Assembly: GCA_039822045.1 (NCBI GenBank)
Contig: JBCBMY010000022.1
Coordinates: 26,719-90,718, forward strand
Direction: 5' to 3'
Source of the DNA: HLUCCA09 sp039822045
Lineage (GTDB): Bacteria; Pseudomonadota; Alphaproteobacteria; Rhodobacterales; Rhodobacteraceae
Length of the DNA stretch: 64,000 nucleotides
Shown: positions 7,427 through 16,899 of the stretch, in pieces
Layout: each line of letters starts with the position of its first letter
How positions within the stretch are numbered: position 1 is the stretch's first letter
The notes under the pieces: model-generated
Database searches by the model: none
The model's input: only the letters and a program-made list of their open reading frames with translations
What the model was told of the DNA's origin: nothing
Made by a program: the position numbers and the translations under genes

Positions 7427-10400
7427 GCCGCCACCTCGGCCTGGGCACGGCGACCCCTTGGCTTGAGAAAGAGATAGGCGACCGGAGGCACGAAGAAGAG
7501 CGTGAGAGGCGATGCAACGAGCAACCCTCCGATCATCATATTTGCCATGGGCTCGAAGAGGGCGCCGCCCCCGATCGCCATCGGGATGAGGCCGCATATC
7601 GTGGTGAGCGATGTAAGCAGGATCGGGCGAGCCCGTTTCTGGGCGGCAGAAACGATTGCGTCATCGAGAGGCATAGTCTCTTTGTCGATATCCACCTGAT
7701 TTATCAGCACAATCGCGTTGTTGATGATGATCCCCATCAGCGACATCAATCCTAGGATGGCGAAGAACGACATCGGTTGATCCATGGCGCGCATCAGGAA
7801 GGGCGCCCCGATTACAATGAGGGGAATTGTGAGGAAGGTAACCAGCGCCCGCCGCAGCGAATTGAACTGGAACACCAACGCTGCGAGCATCACTCCCAGA
7901 GCATAAGGGAGCGCGTCGCCCATCTGGCCATTGGAATCGGCACTGTCTTCGAGCTCGCCCCCAATGAAGATCTCGTAACGCGGCCCCAATTCACTGCCCA
8001 GCGCATCGAGCGTGGGCTGGAGCCGCGCCAGCGTTTCGGTCGCGCTTAGCTCCGTGCTTTTTCCCGACACGATGATTTGGCGCACCTGATTTTCCCGACG
8101 GATCTCGGAATATTCCAAGACGGGTTGGAACGAGGCCACCTGATCCACCGAGATCAATTGGCCCTCCGCCGCGACAGAGAGGTTCGCCAAATCGTCAAGA
8201 CTGTCGCGGTTGAAGCTCGCCGCGCGCATCACAATCGGGATCTGCTCATCGCCCTCACGGAAGGTCGAGTAGGCGGTTCCCGAGAAGTAGGCGTCCATGA
8301 CGCTCGAGATGTCTTGCGAGGTGACACCAAATTCGCGCGCCTTGTCCTGCGCGATGTCGACCACAACTTTGACAACCTTGTTGCCCCAGTCGCTTTCGTT
8401 CTTCACCACCCTTGGCAGCTCTGCAAATGCCGCTTCCACCTGAGCGGCGGCGGCCAGGAGCACCTCTGCGTTGGGGCCCGAGATCTCGACATCCACGACG
8501 CCGGCTTCGGTGCCGCCCTGGGGCAGACGGGTTACCCGGAATCGCGCTTCGGGAAACTCCTCGATGAACGTGTGACGCGCAATCTCTGCGGTTCGGATCG
8601 CGTCGTCGAGGGTGACGGTGTTGACCTGAAAAAAGGCGCTCGCCGGATCCGGGTCGGCGGGATTGAGCCCCAGGTTGAACCGCGGCCCGCCATCGCCGAC
8701 ATAGACGGTGCTGTTCAGCACGCCTGGCAGTTCTTCGGCCTCTGACAGCCACTCTTGCACACGAATTGCCAGCTCTTCGGTTCGCGAGATTGCGGCCTCC
8801 TTTGGCATATCCATGTAGATGATGAAGTCCGCCCTCTCGCTGTAGGGGAACATCTCGGCCTTGAGCGCGCCCAGAAGTGAACCGCTATAAGCGACCGCCA
8901 TGTAGGTGACCACGAGGATCGGCAGCCCGAACGGCATCAGAAACCTTACCGCGCGCCCATAGGCCTTCGTGGGGCTGAAGCCCGAGCCGCTGGTCGATGC
9001 CGTCTGCTTCGGTTTCAGAAGCACCGTGCAAAGAAATGGCAGGATGTAGAGCGCAGTCAGCCACGACCCGAAGAGCATTGCGCCGACAACCGCGCCCAGA
9101 GCGTACGAGAACTCACCCGCAGTGCCGTCGACCATCAGCATCGGAATGAACGCCGAAATCGTGGTGATCGACGCAACGGCCAGCGGGATCGTGTATTGCC
9201 CCCCTGCATCGAGCGCAGCTTCCTTGGGGTCCTCGCCGTCCTTGATGCGCCCGTCGATATCCTCGACGACCACAAGGCCATTGTCGACCAAAAGCCCGAG
9301 CGAAATGATGACGGCGGCGATGGACACCTGCTGCACGTCCACCCCAAGCGGCGTGAACACGGTCAGGGCAAAGCTGATGGTAAAGGGCACAATGCAGGCA
9401 ATCACGACCGCCGGTCGCAGCCCCAGAAACAGCAGCATCACGATCAGCACGATGACAAACGTCTGCCCGACGTTGGACAAGGCGTTGTTCACCGCATCGG
9501 TCACGATCGTCTCCTGGAAGGTGGACGCGTTGAGCGCGATGCCAATCGGCTGGCTCATCTCGAACTCGTCGATCCGCTGGGCGAGCCTGCGGCCCAAATC
9601 CTGAATGTCAGCTGTCTCGGCCATCTCGATGGCAAGAACCACCGCGGGCTGTCCGTTGAAGAAGACCGGCTTGTTCTTGGGATCCTCATAGCCGCGCCGC
9701 ACCTCGATCAGATCGCGCAGACGGACATAGCCCGCCAATCCACTCACTTTGGTGAGGACGTTCCGGATCTCTTCGACACTCGCGAGGTCGCCGTTGGCCT
9801 CAAGCACCACCTTGGTGCCTGCGGCGTCGATTTCTCCGGCCGGCATGATGACGTTCTGTGCGCCGAGATCGTCCAGCAATTGCTGGAGCTGCACGCCCAC
9901 CGCGGCAAGCTTGCGGGTGTCCACCTCCAGCCAGATCCGCTCCTCCTGCGTCCCGTAGAGCGTGACTTTAGAAATCCCTTCAACCCGGTAGAGATCGGTG
10001 CGCAGGTCGTCCGCGACGTCCTCGATCTCGGCCAAAGAGAACCCGTCACCCGTTACCGCGATTGTGGCGATGGAGACGTCTCCGTAGTCGGTGTTGACAA
10101 TGGGTTGGCTCGTTCCGTCGGGCAGTTCGACCACAACCTGGCTCATCTTGTTGCGCAGGTCTTCCCAGGCGGTCTCGATCCCGTCGCCCACCACCTCGTC
10201 ATAGAGGTTCACATAGATCAGCACTTCTCCCGTGGTGATCCGCGTCTCAATGTCTTCGACCTCGCCAATCTCACGGATCTTCCGCTCGATCGGGATCGCG
10301 ATCAGGTTCTCCACCCGGGTCGGCGCCATCCCATCGAAGCTGACCGCAACCACAGCCGTGCGAATGGTGATGACCGGATTCTCGCGTTTGGGGATCCCGA

Positions 10401-10491
10401 AATACGAGAACACGCCCATCAACAGAATGATCGCCATCAGCAACGTGGTGAAGCGTGACTTCTCAATACCAAAGCGGGTCAATGCGTTCAT
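7423..10491 (-). CDS. RND-family efflux transporter permease (AcrB/MexF-like)
   Basis: This is the inner-membrane proton-antiporter subunit of a tripartite efflux pump, 1022 residues, within the normal range. The first transmembrane helix is at residues 13-32 and is followed by the long porter-domain loop. The TM4 relay segment reads SLGLLVDNGLVVVEDIDGRI and keeps the conserved Asp-Asn. A second group of helices begins near residue 520, and the last block starts at PYALGVMLAALVFQFNSLRR. The adaptor gene is four bases upstream. No outer-membrane factor (TolC/OprM type) is in the window, so the pump must borrow one. Confidence 0.93.
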   Translation of the reverse strand: MNALTRFGIEKSRFTTLLMAIILLMGVFSYFGIPKRENPVITIRTAVVAVSFDGMAPTRVENLIAIPIERKIREIGEVEDIETRITTGEVLIYVNLYDEVVGDGIETAWEDLRNKMSQVVVELPDGTSQPIVNTDYGDVSIATIAVTGDGFSLAEIEDVADDLRTDLYRVEGISKVTLYGTQEERIWLEVDTRKLAAVGVQLQQLLDDLGAQNVIMPAGEIDAAGTKVVLEANGDLASVEEIRNVLTKVSGLAGYVRLRDLIEVRRGYEDPKNKPVFFNGQPAVVLAIEMAETADIQDLGRRLAQRIDEFEMSQPIGIALNASTFQETIVTDAVNNALSNVGQTFVIVLIVMLLFLGLRPAVVIACIVPFTISFALTVFTPLGVDVQQVSIAAVIISLGLLVDNGLVVVEDIDGRIKDGEDPKEAALDAGGQYTIPLAVASITTISAFIPMLMVDGTAGEFSYALGAVVGAMLFGSWLTALYILPFLCTVLLKPKQTASTSGSGFSPTKAYGRAVRFLMPFGLPILVVTYMAVAYSGSLLGALKAEMFPYSERADFIIYMDMPKEAAISRTEELAIRVQEWLSEAEELPGVLNSTVYVGDGGPRFNLGLNPADPDPASAFFQVNTVTLDDAIRTAEIARHTFIEEFPEARFRVTRLPQGGTEAGVVDVEISGPNAEVLLAAAAQVEAAFAELPRVVKNESDWGNKVVKVVVDIAQDKAREFGVTSQDISSVMDAYFSGTAYSTFREGDEQIPIVMRAASFNRDSLDDLANLSVAAEGQLISVDQVASFQPVLEYSEIRRENQVRQIIVSGKSTELSATETLARLQPTLDALGSELGPRYEIFIGGELEDSADSNGQMGDALPYALGVMLAALVFQFNSLRRALVTFLTIPLIVIGAPFLMRAMDQPMSFFAILGLMSLMGIIINNAIVLINQVDIDKETMPLDDAIVSAAQKRARPILLTSLTTICGLIPMAIGGGALFEPMANMMIGGLLVASPLTLFFVPPVAYLFLKPRGRRAQAEVAA

Positions 10492-10495
10492 GGTC

Positions 10496-11611
10496 TCACT
10501 CCGGCCGGTCGACGAGTTTCACTTCCATCCCGTCGCGCAGGAAGGACACTCCAGCCACGGCCACCCTCTCGCCAGGCGAGAGCCCCTCGATGACCACCAA
10601 GTGGTTTTCCCGGAGCCCAGCAAACGTCACCTCGCGCCGCTTCACGGTGCTGCTCTCCGGATCGAAGACATAAAGAAGCAGCGGCGTCGGGCGGGGCGTG
10701 CCGGCGGTATCGGGGATCTCGCCCTCGGGGATCGCTGCGCTGATCGGGATGAGAAACCCACGGTCGCCGGGCAGGTCGAACTCGAAACTCACTTCAACGG
10801 CCATGCCCGGCTTGATCAGTGGGTCTGTCTCTTCGAGCCGTACGACCACCGGGAAAGACGAGACGGTTTCCGCGCGTTCGCCCAATTCCCGCACCGTCGC
10901 CGCCAAGGCGACATCGGGATCGTCGGCAAGACGAACGGTTGCCTCTTTGCCCACGACAAGCTGGGATGCGACCTCGAAGTTTACGGAAAAGGACACCTCA
11001 TAGTCGGCCTCGGAGTAGACTGACAAAACCGCCTCGCCGGCCGCAACGGTGGCAAAACTGTCGGCATCGACCGAGTTTACGATTGCGTCGAACGGAGCGT
11101 GAAGATCGGCGTCCTCAAGGTCTTCCTGCGCTGAGGCGAGGTCTTGTTCGGCCTGGGTCAAGCGGGCCTGGGCAGTCTGGAACTCAGTTTCGTCTTCGTC
11201 ACGGCGGACGCGCGTGATTGCGCCGCTTTGAAGAAGTGCCTCAGAGCGTTCGTAGTTCTCCTGCGCTTGCTCGAGGGCAACTTGTGCCTCTTCGACCGAC
11301 GCGCGGCGGTTCTCGAGTGTCACAAAGAAGGCCGCTGCGTCGAGCGACGCCAAGAGCTCGCCCTCGGCCACACGCTGGCCGACCGCCAGATCAAGCCGCC
11401 CGAGGCGGCCGCCCACTTCGAAAGACAGCACGTTGACTTCACCGGGCTCGAGCACTCCGGGATAGCGGCGGACCGTGGTGTCTTCCTCGGCCTCCACGAC
11501 GCGCGTGATCAGCCCACGTACGGGCTGCTCGAATTCTGCTGCGTCTTCGGCGTTGGGGGCACAACTGTCGAGGATCGCGGCGACCATGGCGATCAGAAAG
11601 ACCAAACGCAT
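10496..11611 (-). CDS. RND efflux periplasmic adaptor (membrane fusion protein)
   Basis: The 371-residue HlyD/AcrA-type adaptor links the RND pump to an outer-membrane channel. It has a signal peptide with Cys17 in a poor lipobox (ILDSC; Asp at -2 is unusual). A lipoyl half-motif FEVGGRLGRLDLAVGQRVAE follows, then a coiled-coil hairpin of about 75 residues rich in Glu and Gln, the second lipoyl half (DADLHAPFDAIVNSVDADSF) and beta-barrel domains. It is the first gene of the adaptor-pump-esterase-channel run. Confidence 0.9.
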   Translation of the reverse strand: MRLVFLIAMVAAILDSCAPNAEDAAEFEQPVRGLITRVVEAEEDTTVRRYPGVLEPGEVNVLSFEVGGRLGRLDLAVGQRVAEGELLASLDAAAFFVTLENRRASVEEAQVALEQAQENYERSEALLQSGAITRVRRDEDETEFQTAQARLTQAEQDLASAQEDLEDADLHAPFDAIVNSVDADSFATVAAGEAVLSVYSEADYEVSFSVNFEVASQLVVGKEATVRLADDPDVALAATVRELGERAETVSSFPVVVRLEETDPLIKPGMAVEVSFEFDLPGDRGFLIPISAAIPEGEIPDTAGTPRPTPLLLYVFDPESSTVKRREVTFAGLRENHLVVIEGLSPGERVAVAGVSFLRDGMEVKLVDRPE

Positions 11612-11692
11612 TGGGCTACTCCGTTGATATGTGACGGAAATTGACGGGGGTCAGGCGCGCCGCGACCAATGGACAACAACGCTTTTCGTCGG

Positions 11693-12778
11693 TCATGCCG
11701 ACTTTCCGAGGATCTTGCGGTACTTGGGGATGAAGAGATCTCGTCCCTTCATCATCCTGGTGACCCGGTCGCCGAGCGTGGCAATCATCAGGAACGAGTT
11801 GCCGCGTTCGGGGCCAAGCGGGACGAGGATTGGTGCCTTGCCCCATGGCGTATAGGGCTTGACCGCTTGAATTGGCTTCCCGGCCGCGACGTGCTTGAGC
11901 GTTTTGGCGAGCCATGGCTGCTGCCGACTGATCGCGACGATCGTCATCGCATCGCCGGCATCGGCCACATCCCCGGCGACAAAGAGGTTCGGATAGTCGG
12001 ACGGGCGGAGATAGGCGTCCACCTTGACCCGCCCTCCCCCGCCATGGCGAACGCCGGGCAAGCCATCAAGCAGCGCCGTGTTGGCGCGCGACCCAATCGC
12101 CGGGATCACAAGGTCTGCGTCGACCACTTGTCCGTTCGACAAGGTCAGCGGCCCTGGAAACGGCTCCGTCGTGCTCGCCAAGTCCTCAACCCGCGTACCG
12201 AGGACCAGCGCGACACCCATCTTGCCGAGCTTTCGCGCAAGTTCGTTTCCCAGTTTGTCGGGCATCATGGGAAAGAGCCGGGCGCCGTCCGAGATCAGCG
12301 TCACCTTCTTGGCAGGCATGGCGTGGGCGATTTCGCCGGCAAGCTCGGTGCCCACGGCACCTGCCCCGACGATAGCAATCTTACTGGCGGCCTTGATGGC
12401 CTCGTGCGTGCGGGCCTGGGCGGCTTGAAAGTCCTCTATGCTGTCGCCTTCGGGTTTGAACGCAGCGCCGTTTGTCGAGCCCGTCGCCACCACGATGAAG
12501 TCGGCCGCAAGCTCTTCGCCTCCGGCTAGCGTCACCCCGGTCGCCTGGATCGCGGTCGCCCTGTCACGCACAACCCGCCCCTTCTTCAGGAGCGTGTCAT
12601 AGGGAATGAGAGCGCGCCCCAACACCGACGGGTCGACGATTGACCGGATCATGGCCGGGGCGTGCACGAAGGCTGTGCGCGGCTCGACCAGAGTGACGTG
12701 CATGTCGCCCTCAAGCGCCTTGGCGAGTTCGATACCAACATAGCCGCCACCAACAATCACTATGCTCTTGCTCGTCAT
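11693..12778 (-). CDS. FAD-dependent NAD(P)H oxidoreductase of the AIF/NDH-2-like type
   Basis: The 361-residue flavoprotein has an N-terminal FAD Rossmann motif (IVIVGGGYVGIELAKAL), a second dinucleotide motif for NAD(P)H (KIAIVGAGAVGTELAGEI) near residue 140, and a late FAD-contact motif NLFVAGDVADAGDA. It resembles eukaryotic AIFM2/FSP1 and bacterial pyridine-nucleotide-disulfide oxidoreductase-like proteins, so quinone reduction is plausible. ATG 12778 gives the exact start of the Rossmann strand; a longer frame reaches into the GST gene. It lies 29 bases after the GST stop and is probably cotranscribed with it. Confidence 0.85.
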   Translation of the reverse strand: MTSKSIVIVGGGYVGIELAKALEGDMHVTLVEPRTAFVHAPAMIRSIVDPSVLGRALIPYDTLLKKGRVVRDRATAIQATGVTLAGGEELAADFIVVATGSTNGAAFKPEGDSIEDFQAAQARTHEAIKAASKIAIVGAGAVGTELAGEIAHAMPAKKVTLISDGARLFPMMPDKLGNELARKLGKMGVALVLGTRVEDLASTTEPFPGPLTLSNGQVVDADLVIPAIGSRANTALLDGLPGVRHGGGGRVKVDAYLRPSDYPNLFVAGDVADAGDAMTIVAISRQQPWLAKTLKHVAAGKPIQAVKPYTPWGKAPILVPLGPERGNSFLMIATLGDRVTRMMKGRDLFIPKYRKILGKSA

Positions 12779-12807
12779 GCTGCGTTCCTCTTCACGTGTC
12801 CCGATGA

Positions 12808-13887
12808 TCAGTCTGCGGCTGTCTTGGGGGTATGGGATCCAAAGCCCATGACACGGTCTTTCAATCCCGGAGGGCGCATGAGATGCGCGACCGGACGCGC
12901 CCAAGGATGGCTTGGCCAACGCGCGACGGCAGAGGCCAGCGAGGGGCGCGCAAAGGCCCTGTCGGCGTAGGCGGCAAGTGCCGCTCGATCCGAGCGGCCC
13001 CGATAAAGCCAACCATAGCCCAGGAATTCGAGGCGGAAGAGGCTGACACCCCAGAAGACATCGGCAAGCGTATAGTCCACGCCCAGTGCCCAGGGCCCAT
13101 TCGTAAGGCCCAGTCGCTCCGAGAACGCCGCAATCACACTGTCGGTCTCGGCAATCGCCGCGCGCATCCGCTCGGGCGCCGCGACAAACGCGCTGCCAGC
13201 CTTTTCCTTTGCAACCTTGGCGGCATAGGCGGCGTCGAGGCGTCCGTCTTGACCCGCTACCTTGGCGGCCTCGCGACGGACGGCGGCAGCTTTCTTGACG
13301 TGCTCTCCCTTGAATGTAAGGCGGAAGATCAAGGCTCGGCCGTCGCCATCTGGGTTCGGGCCGTAGAGAAGCGCGACGTGCGGGGTCTGATCAACGGCGT
13401 CAACCTCGGCCGCAATCTCAGTGGCCAAGTCTTCCGGTATCAGATCTATCGCACCGGTTTCATGCCTCGCAAGATAGGTGCAAATCGCCAGTGAATCGGC
13501 GACCACCTCCCCTCGGTCGCGATCCACCAGTGTGGGGACAACCAACGCATCGAAGCCCGCTTGGGCAACCGACGAGCCGCCCTCCCACCCCGTGGCGAAC
13601 TCCGCCGCCTGCGCAGCATGCGAAGCAAGGCGCAACCGAACATAGTCGGGCTTGTAGTTCTCATGCGCCGCCGGCTCGAGTTCCAGCGAGAGCCAAGGCA
13701 CTTTGATCTCGCCCAGCACGGCGCGGACCTTGTGGGAGCAAATCGAGAACTCGAAATGATAGAGATCGTATTTCGGGTCGCTCCCGGATGGCCCAAGTCG
13801 TTGGTCGGTCCCGCCCATCACCTTGCGCCGTGCCTTTGGCACAACGCTTCCTCGCGCAATGTCCGCCAGCGTCTCAACACCACTCAT
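12808..13887 (-). CDS. Glutathione S-transferase family protein
   Basis: The product is about 359 residues, long for a GST. The thioredoxin-like N-terminal domain starts near residue 40 (YDLYHFEFSICSHKVRAVLG, where Ser or Cys could activate the thiol). It continues through LVVPTLVDRDRGEVVADSLAICTYL, the glutathione-binding Pro and Asp-Ser motif. The all-helical C-terminal domain contains WALGVDYTLADVFWGVSLFR. Start ATG 13887 is chosen; an in-frame GTG at 13932 would add 15 residues and neither has a clear ribosome-binding site. It is divergent from the MarR gene, which is a plausible regulator. Confidence 0.8.
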   Translation of the reverse strand: MSGVETLADIARGSVVPKARRKVMGGTDQRLGPSGSDPKYDLYHFEFSICSHKVRAVLGEIKVPWLSLELEPAAHENYKPDYVRLRLASHAAQAAEFATGWEGGSSVAQAGFDALVVPTLVDRDRGEVVADSLAICTYLARHETGAIDLIPEDLATEIAAEVDAVDQTPHVALLYGPNPDGDGRALIFRLTFKGEHVKKAAAVRREAAKVAGQDGRLDAAYAAKVAKEKAGSAFVAAPERMRAAIAETDSVIAAFSERLGLTNGPWALGVDYTLADVFWGVSLFRLEFLGYGWLYRGRSDRAALAAYADRAFARPSLASAVARWPSHPWARPVAHLMRPPGLKDRVMGFGSHTPKTAAD

Positions 13888-14119
13888 GACAGCGGCTGAA
13901 GGTCGTTTTCGCGCGCATCGCTGCAAGAGCACCCAATAGCGTGGAAGTGCTGCAACGATTGCGGATTACGTGCTGGGGCGAGGCGCCGCGGCTCCGTCAG
14001 TTCGGTGGTGTTTTTCCGTCCGATGGGCAATGTTTGACCCCGCGTTTTTCGGGAATGGTCCGATACTGGACTTTCTCCGGCATATTGTCGGACTTCGTCC
14101 ACTAAGCGCGAGAGGTGAG

Positions 14120-14533
14120 ATGTCGCAGAGCTATCGGATTGCCCACGCGTTGGACCGGGTCGTCCGTCGGATCGATGCCCAGATGCACGGGCGCATGCGC
14201 GAAGTCGACACAGCGCGCATCGGTCAACTCGGGGGTCTCGCACTTCTGCATCTCGACGAAATGCAGCCGTGCTCGATCCACGCGCTGTGCGACCGTATGG
14301 GGCGAGACAACTCGCAGATGACCCGCGTGATCCGGGGGCTCGAAACCAAGGGCGTCGTTGCGCGGAGCGGTGACCCGAGCGATGGGCGCGTCAGCCTTCT
14401 TCACCTCACTCCGATGGGCAAATCCTTCATCGAAGAGATGAAGACGCAGTTGTCAGAGGTCGTGAACGAGGCCACCTCCACACTGACAGGTTGCGAGCGG
14501 GAAGTCCTCCTTCGTCTTCTCGAGAAGCTCTGA
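14120..14533 (+). CDS. MarR-family transcriptional regulator
   Basis: The 137-residue protein fits the MarR winged-helix family. Helix 1 is rich in Arg, followed by RIGQLGGLALLHL, CSIHALCDRMGRDNSQMTRV as recognition region, and the wing RSGDPSDGRVSLLHLTPMGK with the family Asp-x-Arg. ATG 14120 is preceded by GAGAGGTGAG; a frame opening at 13970 would add 50 residues with no family match. Divergent placement suggests it controls the GST-flavoprotein genes and perhaps the efflux genes beyond. The ligand is unknown. Confidence 0.88.
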   Translation: MSQSYRIAHALDRVVRRIDAQMHGRMREVDTARIGQLGGLALLHLDEMQPCSIHALCDRMGRDNSQMTRVIRGLETKGVVARSGDPSDGRVSLLHLTPMGKSFIEEMKTQLSEVVNEATSTLTGCEREVLLRLLEKL

Positions 14534-15025
14534 CAGCCTGACCCAGCGAACCGCCTGGGGCCAGAGCCCATTGTCCAGCGCACAACCATGTGAGTCACCA
14601 TTCGAAGAGGGGAGCGGAGCGGGCAACCTCTGTGGGCTGGCGGATGAGCAGGCCGCGCGTATTGTGACCATCGTCGGAAAGACCAGCCCGCGGCTCGTTC
14701 CCGGATCCTCCCTAACCCCGATGCCTCATGGCAAAGCCCGCGTCGATGATCGGCGCCTCCTGAGCGAGACCGTCTTGATCAACCGAGGCGAGTTGCGATG
14801 GCGAGACGCGCCAGTTGAATCCGGCCACGGCAAGTCTCGCTAGAAGCGCTGCACTAGTTGCTACGTGTTGGGGGCCAGGTTTTTTGCCGCTTGTCCTGCA
14901 CGCTGCGATGCAGAACCAAGCAGCTATGCCCGCGAACGCCCCCAAATCGGGCGTCACGGCATGAGGCAAACGCACCGTCGACCGATCGGCTGGACCATCT
15001 CGCGGGCAATTTGCACCTCATTCGC
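14534..15025. other. 492-base intergenic region without a recognisable gene
   Basis: Short frames exist on both strands (for example 14571-14843 plus, 14712-14975 minus) but none resembles a known family or has a convincing ribosome-binding site. No clear terminator after marR, and no sigma-54 or NtrC site before nasT, could be picked out by eye. Confidence 0.5.
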
Positions 15026-15610
15026 GTGACCAACGCACTTTCCATCGTCGTCGTCGAGCCCGACGCGGATCGCGCCCGGCTTATCGCAGAGGCGCTTGAG
15101 AGCGCCGGCGAGAACTCAGTCCATCTCATCGGGTCAGAAAGCAGCCTGAGCCGCGCCATCGCCACGCATGATCCCGATATCGTGTTGATCGACATCGCGC
15201 ATCCGTCGCGCGACGTGCTCGAAGAGCTGACACTCGTCTCTTCACCGCTGGAGCGGCCCGTGGCGATGTTCGTGGATCGATCCGACGACGCTTTGACTCG
15301 CGCAGCCATCGAAGCCGGGGTATCGGCCTATGTCGTCGATGGCATGCGGCCGGACAGGATCCGCCCGATCATCGACGCGGCGATCACCCGCTTCCAGATG
15401 TTCCAGCAGATGCGGACGGAACTTGAAGCGACCAAGCGGGCTCTCGAGGAGCGCAAGATCATCGACCGCGCCAAGGGCCTCATCATGAAAGCGCGCGGTG
15501 TCGAGGAAGAGGAGGCCTACGCGCCCCTTCGCCGAACCGCAATGGATCAGGGAAAGCGCGTCGCCGAGGTTGCCGCGGCCCTCGTTTCGACAGCGGGTCT
15601 GCTGTCGTGA
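15026..15610 (+). CDS. nasT: ANTAR-domain RNA-binding response regulator NasT
   Basis: NasT is the antiterminator half of the NasS-NasT nitrate sensor. The 194-residue protein has a receiver-like domain (IVVVEPDADRARLIAEAL, then PDIVLIDIAHPS around residue 50-60) and a C-terminal ANTAR domain with the typical helix LEERKIIDRAKGLIMKARGV followed by EEEAYAPLRRTAMDQGKRV. GTG 15026 is chosen by alignment with the receiver start; TTG and earlier starts are possible. Its stop overlaps the nasS GTG. The likely RNA target is the leader before nrtA, about 1.3 kb downstream. Confidence 0.92.
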   Translation: MTNALSIVVVEPDADRARLIAEALESAGENSVHLIGSESSLSRAIATHDPDIVLIDIAHPSRDVLEELTLVSSPLERPVAMFVDRSDDALTRAAIEAGVSAYVVDGMRPDRIRPIIDAAITRFQMFQQMRTELEATKRALEERKIIDRAKGLIMKARGVEEEEAYAPLRRTAMDQGKRVAEVAAALVSTAGLLS

Positions 15611-16785
15611 GCACGGTGACGCTGGAGGCCGGATTCATCCCCCTTGTGGATTGCGCGCCATTGGCAATCGCGAGAGAAATCGGATTTGCCGAAGAAGAAG
15701 GGCTCAATCTGGAGCTGAGCCCGGCGCCATCCTGGTCGTCCCTCCGGGACCAGCTGGCGCTCGGACAGATCGATGCAGCCCATATGCTCGCGCCAGTGCC
15801 CATTGCAATGGCGCTCGGCCTCGGCGGTCTGCCTGCCGACATCGACGCCCTGGCCATTATGTCGATCAACGGCAACGTCGTTGGTGTGTCCGAGGCCATC
15901 GCCGCCCGGCTCGACACACAGGACTACGGATTCGACTTCGAGGACGCCACCATCGCGGGCAAGGCCCTCATGGCGACGACCCAAGGAAGACTGCGGGTCG
16001 GCGTACCGTTCCCCTTTTCGATCCATGCGGAGCTGGTCTTCCACTGGCTTGGCGCCCTCGGCATGAGGGTGCCGCAAGAGCTCGACGTGAGAACGGTTCC
16101 TCCGCCTCAAATGGCCCAGGCGCTCGCCAACGGAGAGATCGACGCGTTTTGCGTGGGTGAGCCTTGGGGCTCGATCGCTGTTGAGGGCGGCCACGGCGCC
16201 CTGCTTCTGCCCGGAGCGGCCATCTGGGCAGGCGCGCCGGAAAAGGTACTGGCCGCACGACGAGACTGGGTCGAGGCCGATCGGGCTCGGGCCGAGCAGC
16301 TGATCCGCGCGGTCTGGCGCGCCCAGCGTTGGCTGGCACGGCCCGAAAACCTGTCCACGGCGTCCGACATCTTGGCGCGGTCCGACTATGTGGGTGTCTC
16401 GGCTGACGTCATCGAGCGCGCCCTCACAGGCCAGCTCGTGGTCACAGCAGATGGACGCCGCCGCCACGTACCTGGCTTCTTGCGGTTCTTTGATGGGGCG
16501 GCTGGCTTTCCCTGGCGCAGCCAGGCCCTCTGGATTGCCGATCGACTAGCCGGGCGAACGGGCCTGGACAGATCCATGGCCGCCAGATCTGCGCGCCGCG
16601 TCTTCCGGAGTGATTTGTATCGCGCCGCGCTCGACCGCACGACCGCCGACCTGCCAGGCGCATCCGAAAAGGTCGAAGGCGCGATTCTCGAGCCGACCCC
16701 GGTCGCCTCACAGCGCGGAACGCTTACGCTCGCCCGTGACGCTTTCTTCGATGGCACCGTTTTCGACCCTGAGCACAGTGAATGA
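15607..16785 (+). CDS. nasS: Cytoplasmic nitrate sensor NasS (NrtA/CmpA-like)
   Basis: The 392-residue protein belongs to the NrtA/CmpA periplasmic-binding family (GFIPLVDCAPLAIAREIGFA, LPADIDALAIMSINGNVVGV, IDAFCVGEPWGSIAV). It has no signal peptide, as expected for NasS, which stays in the cytoplasm and holds NasT inactive when nitrate or nitrite is absent. The GTG start overlaps the nasT stop (GTGA), so the two proteins are made together. A ThiY/SsuA-type protein is excluded by the NrtA-like core and the location. Confidence 0.9.
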   Translation: MSTVTLEAGFIPLVDCAPLAIAREIGFAEEEGLNLELSPAPSWSSLRDQLALGQIDAAHMLAPVPIAMALGLGGLPADIDALAIMSINGNVVGVSEAIAARLDTQDYGFDFEDATIAGKALMATTQGRLRVGVPFPFSIHAELVFHWLGALGMRVPQELDVRTVPPPQMAQALANGEIDAFCVGEPWGSIAVEGGHGALLLPGAAIWAGAPEKVLAARRDWVEADRARAEQLIRAVWRAQRWLARPENLSTASDILARSDYVGVSADVIERALTGQLVVTADGRRRHVPGFLRFFDGAAGFPWRSQALWIADRLAGRTGLDRSMAARSARRVFRSDLYRAALDRTTADLPGASEKVEGAILEPTPVASQRGTLTLARDAFFDGTVFDPEHSE

Positions 16786-16899
16786 CTATTCCGCAGGCGG
16801 TCTGCGAACGGAATGCTGCCCTGCAGAAAGAAAATCGCTCCAGGCGGCCCCAACAATCTTGACCGAATTGGCGCTCTGACGTTTCAAAGTGTCATCGAA

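Noticed and set aside
9196..10458. Long open frame on the plus strand opposite the RND pump gene
   Set aside because: It mirrors the pump gene in antisense, has a His/Asp/Arg-rich composition typical of high-GC shadows, and shows no family motif.
14571..14975. Short frames on both strands in the marR-nasT gap
   Set aside because: No family resemblance, no clear ribosome-binding site and neither strand is favoured by composition.
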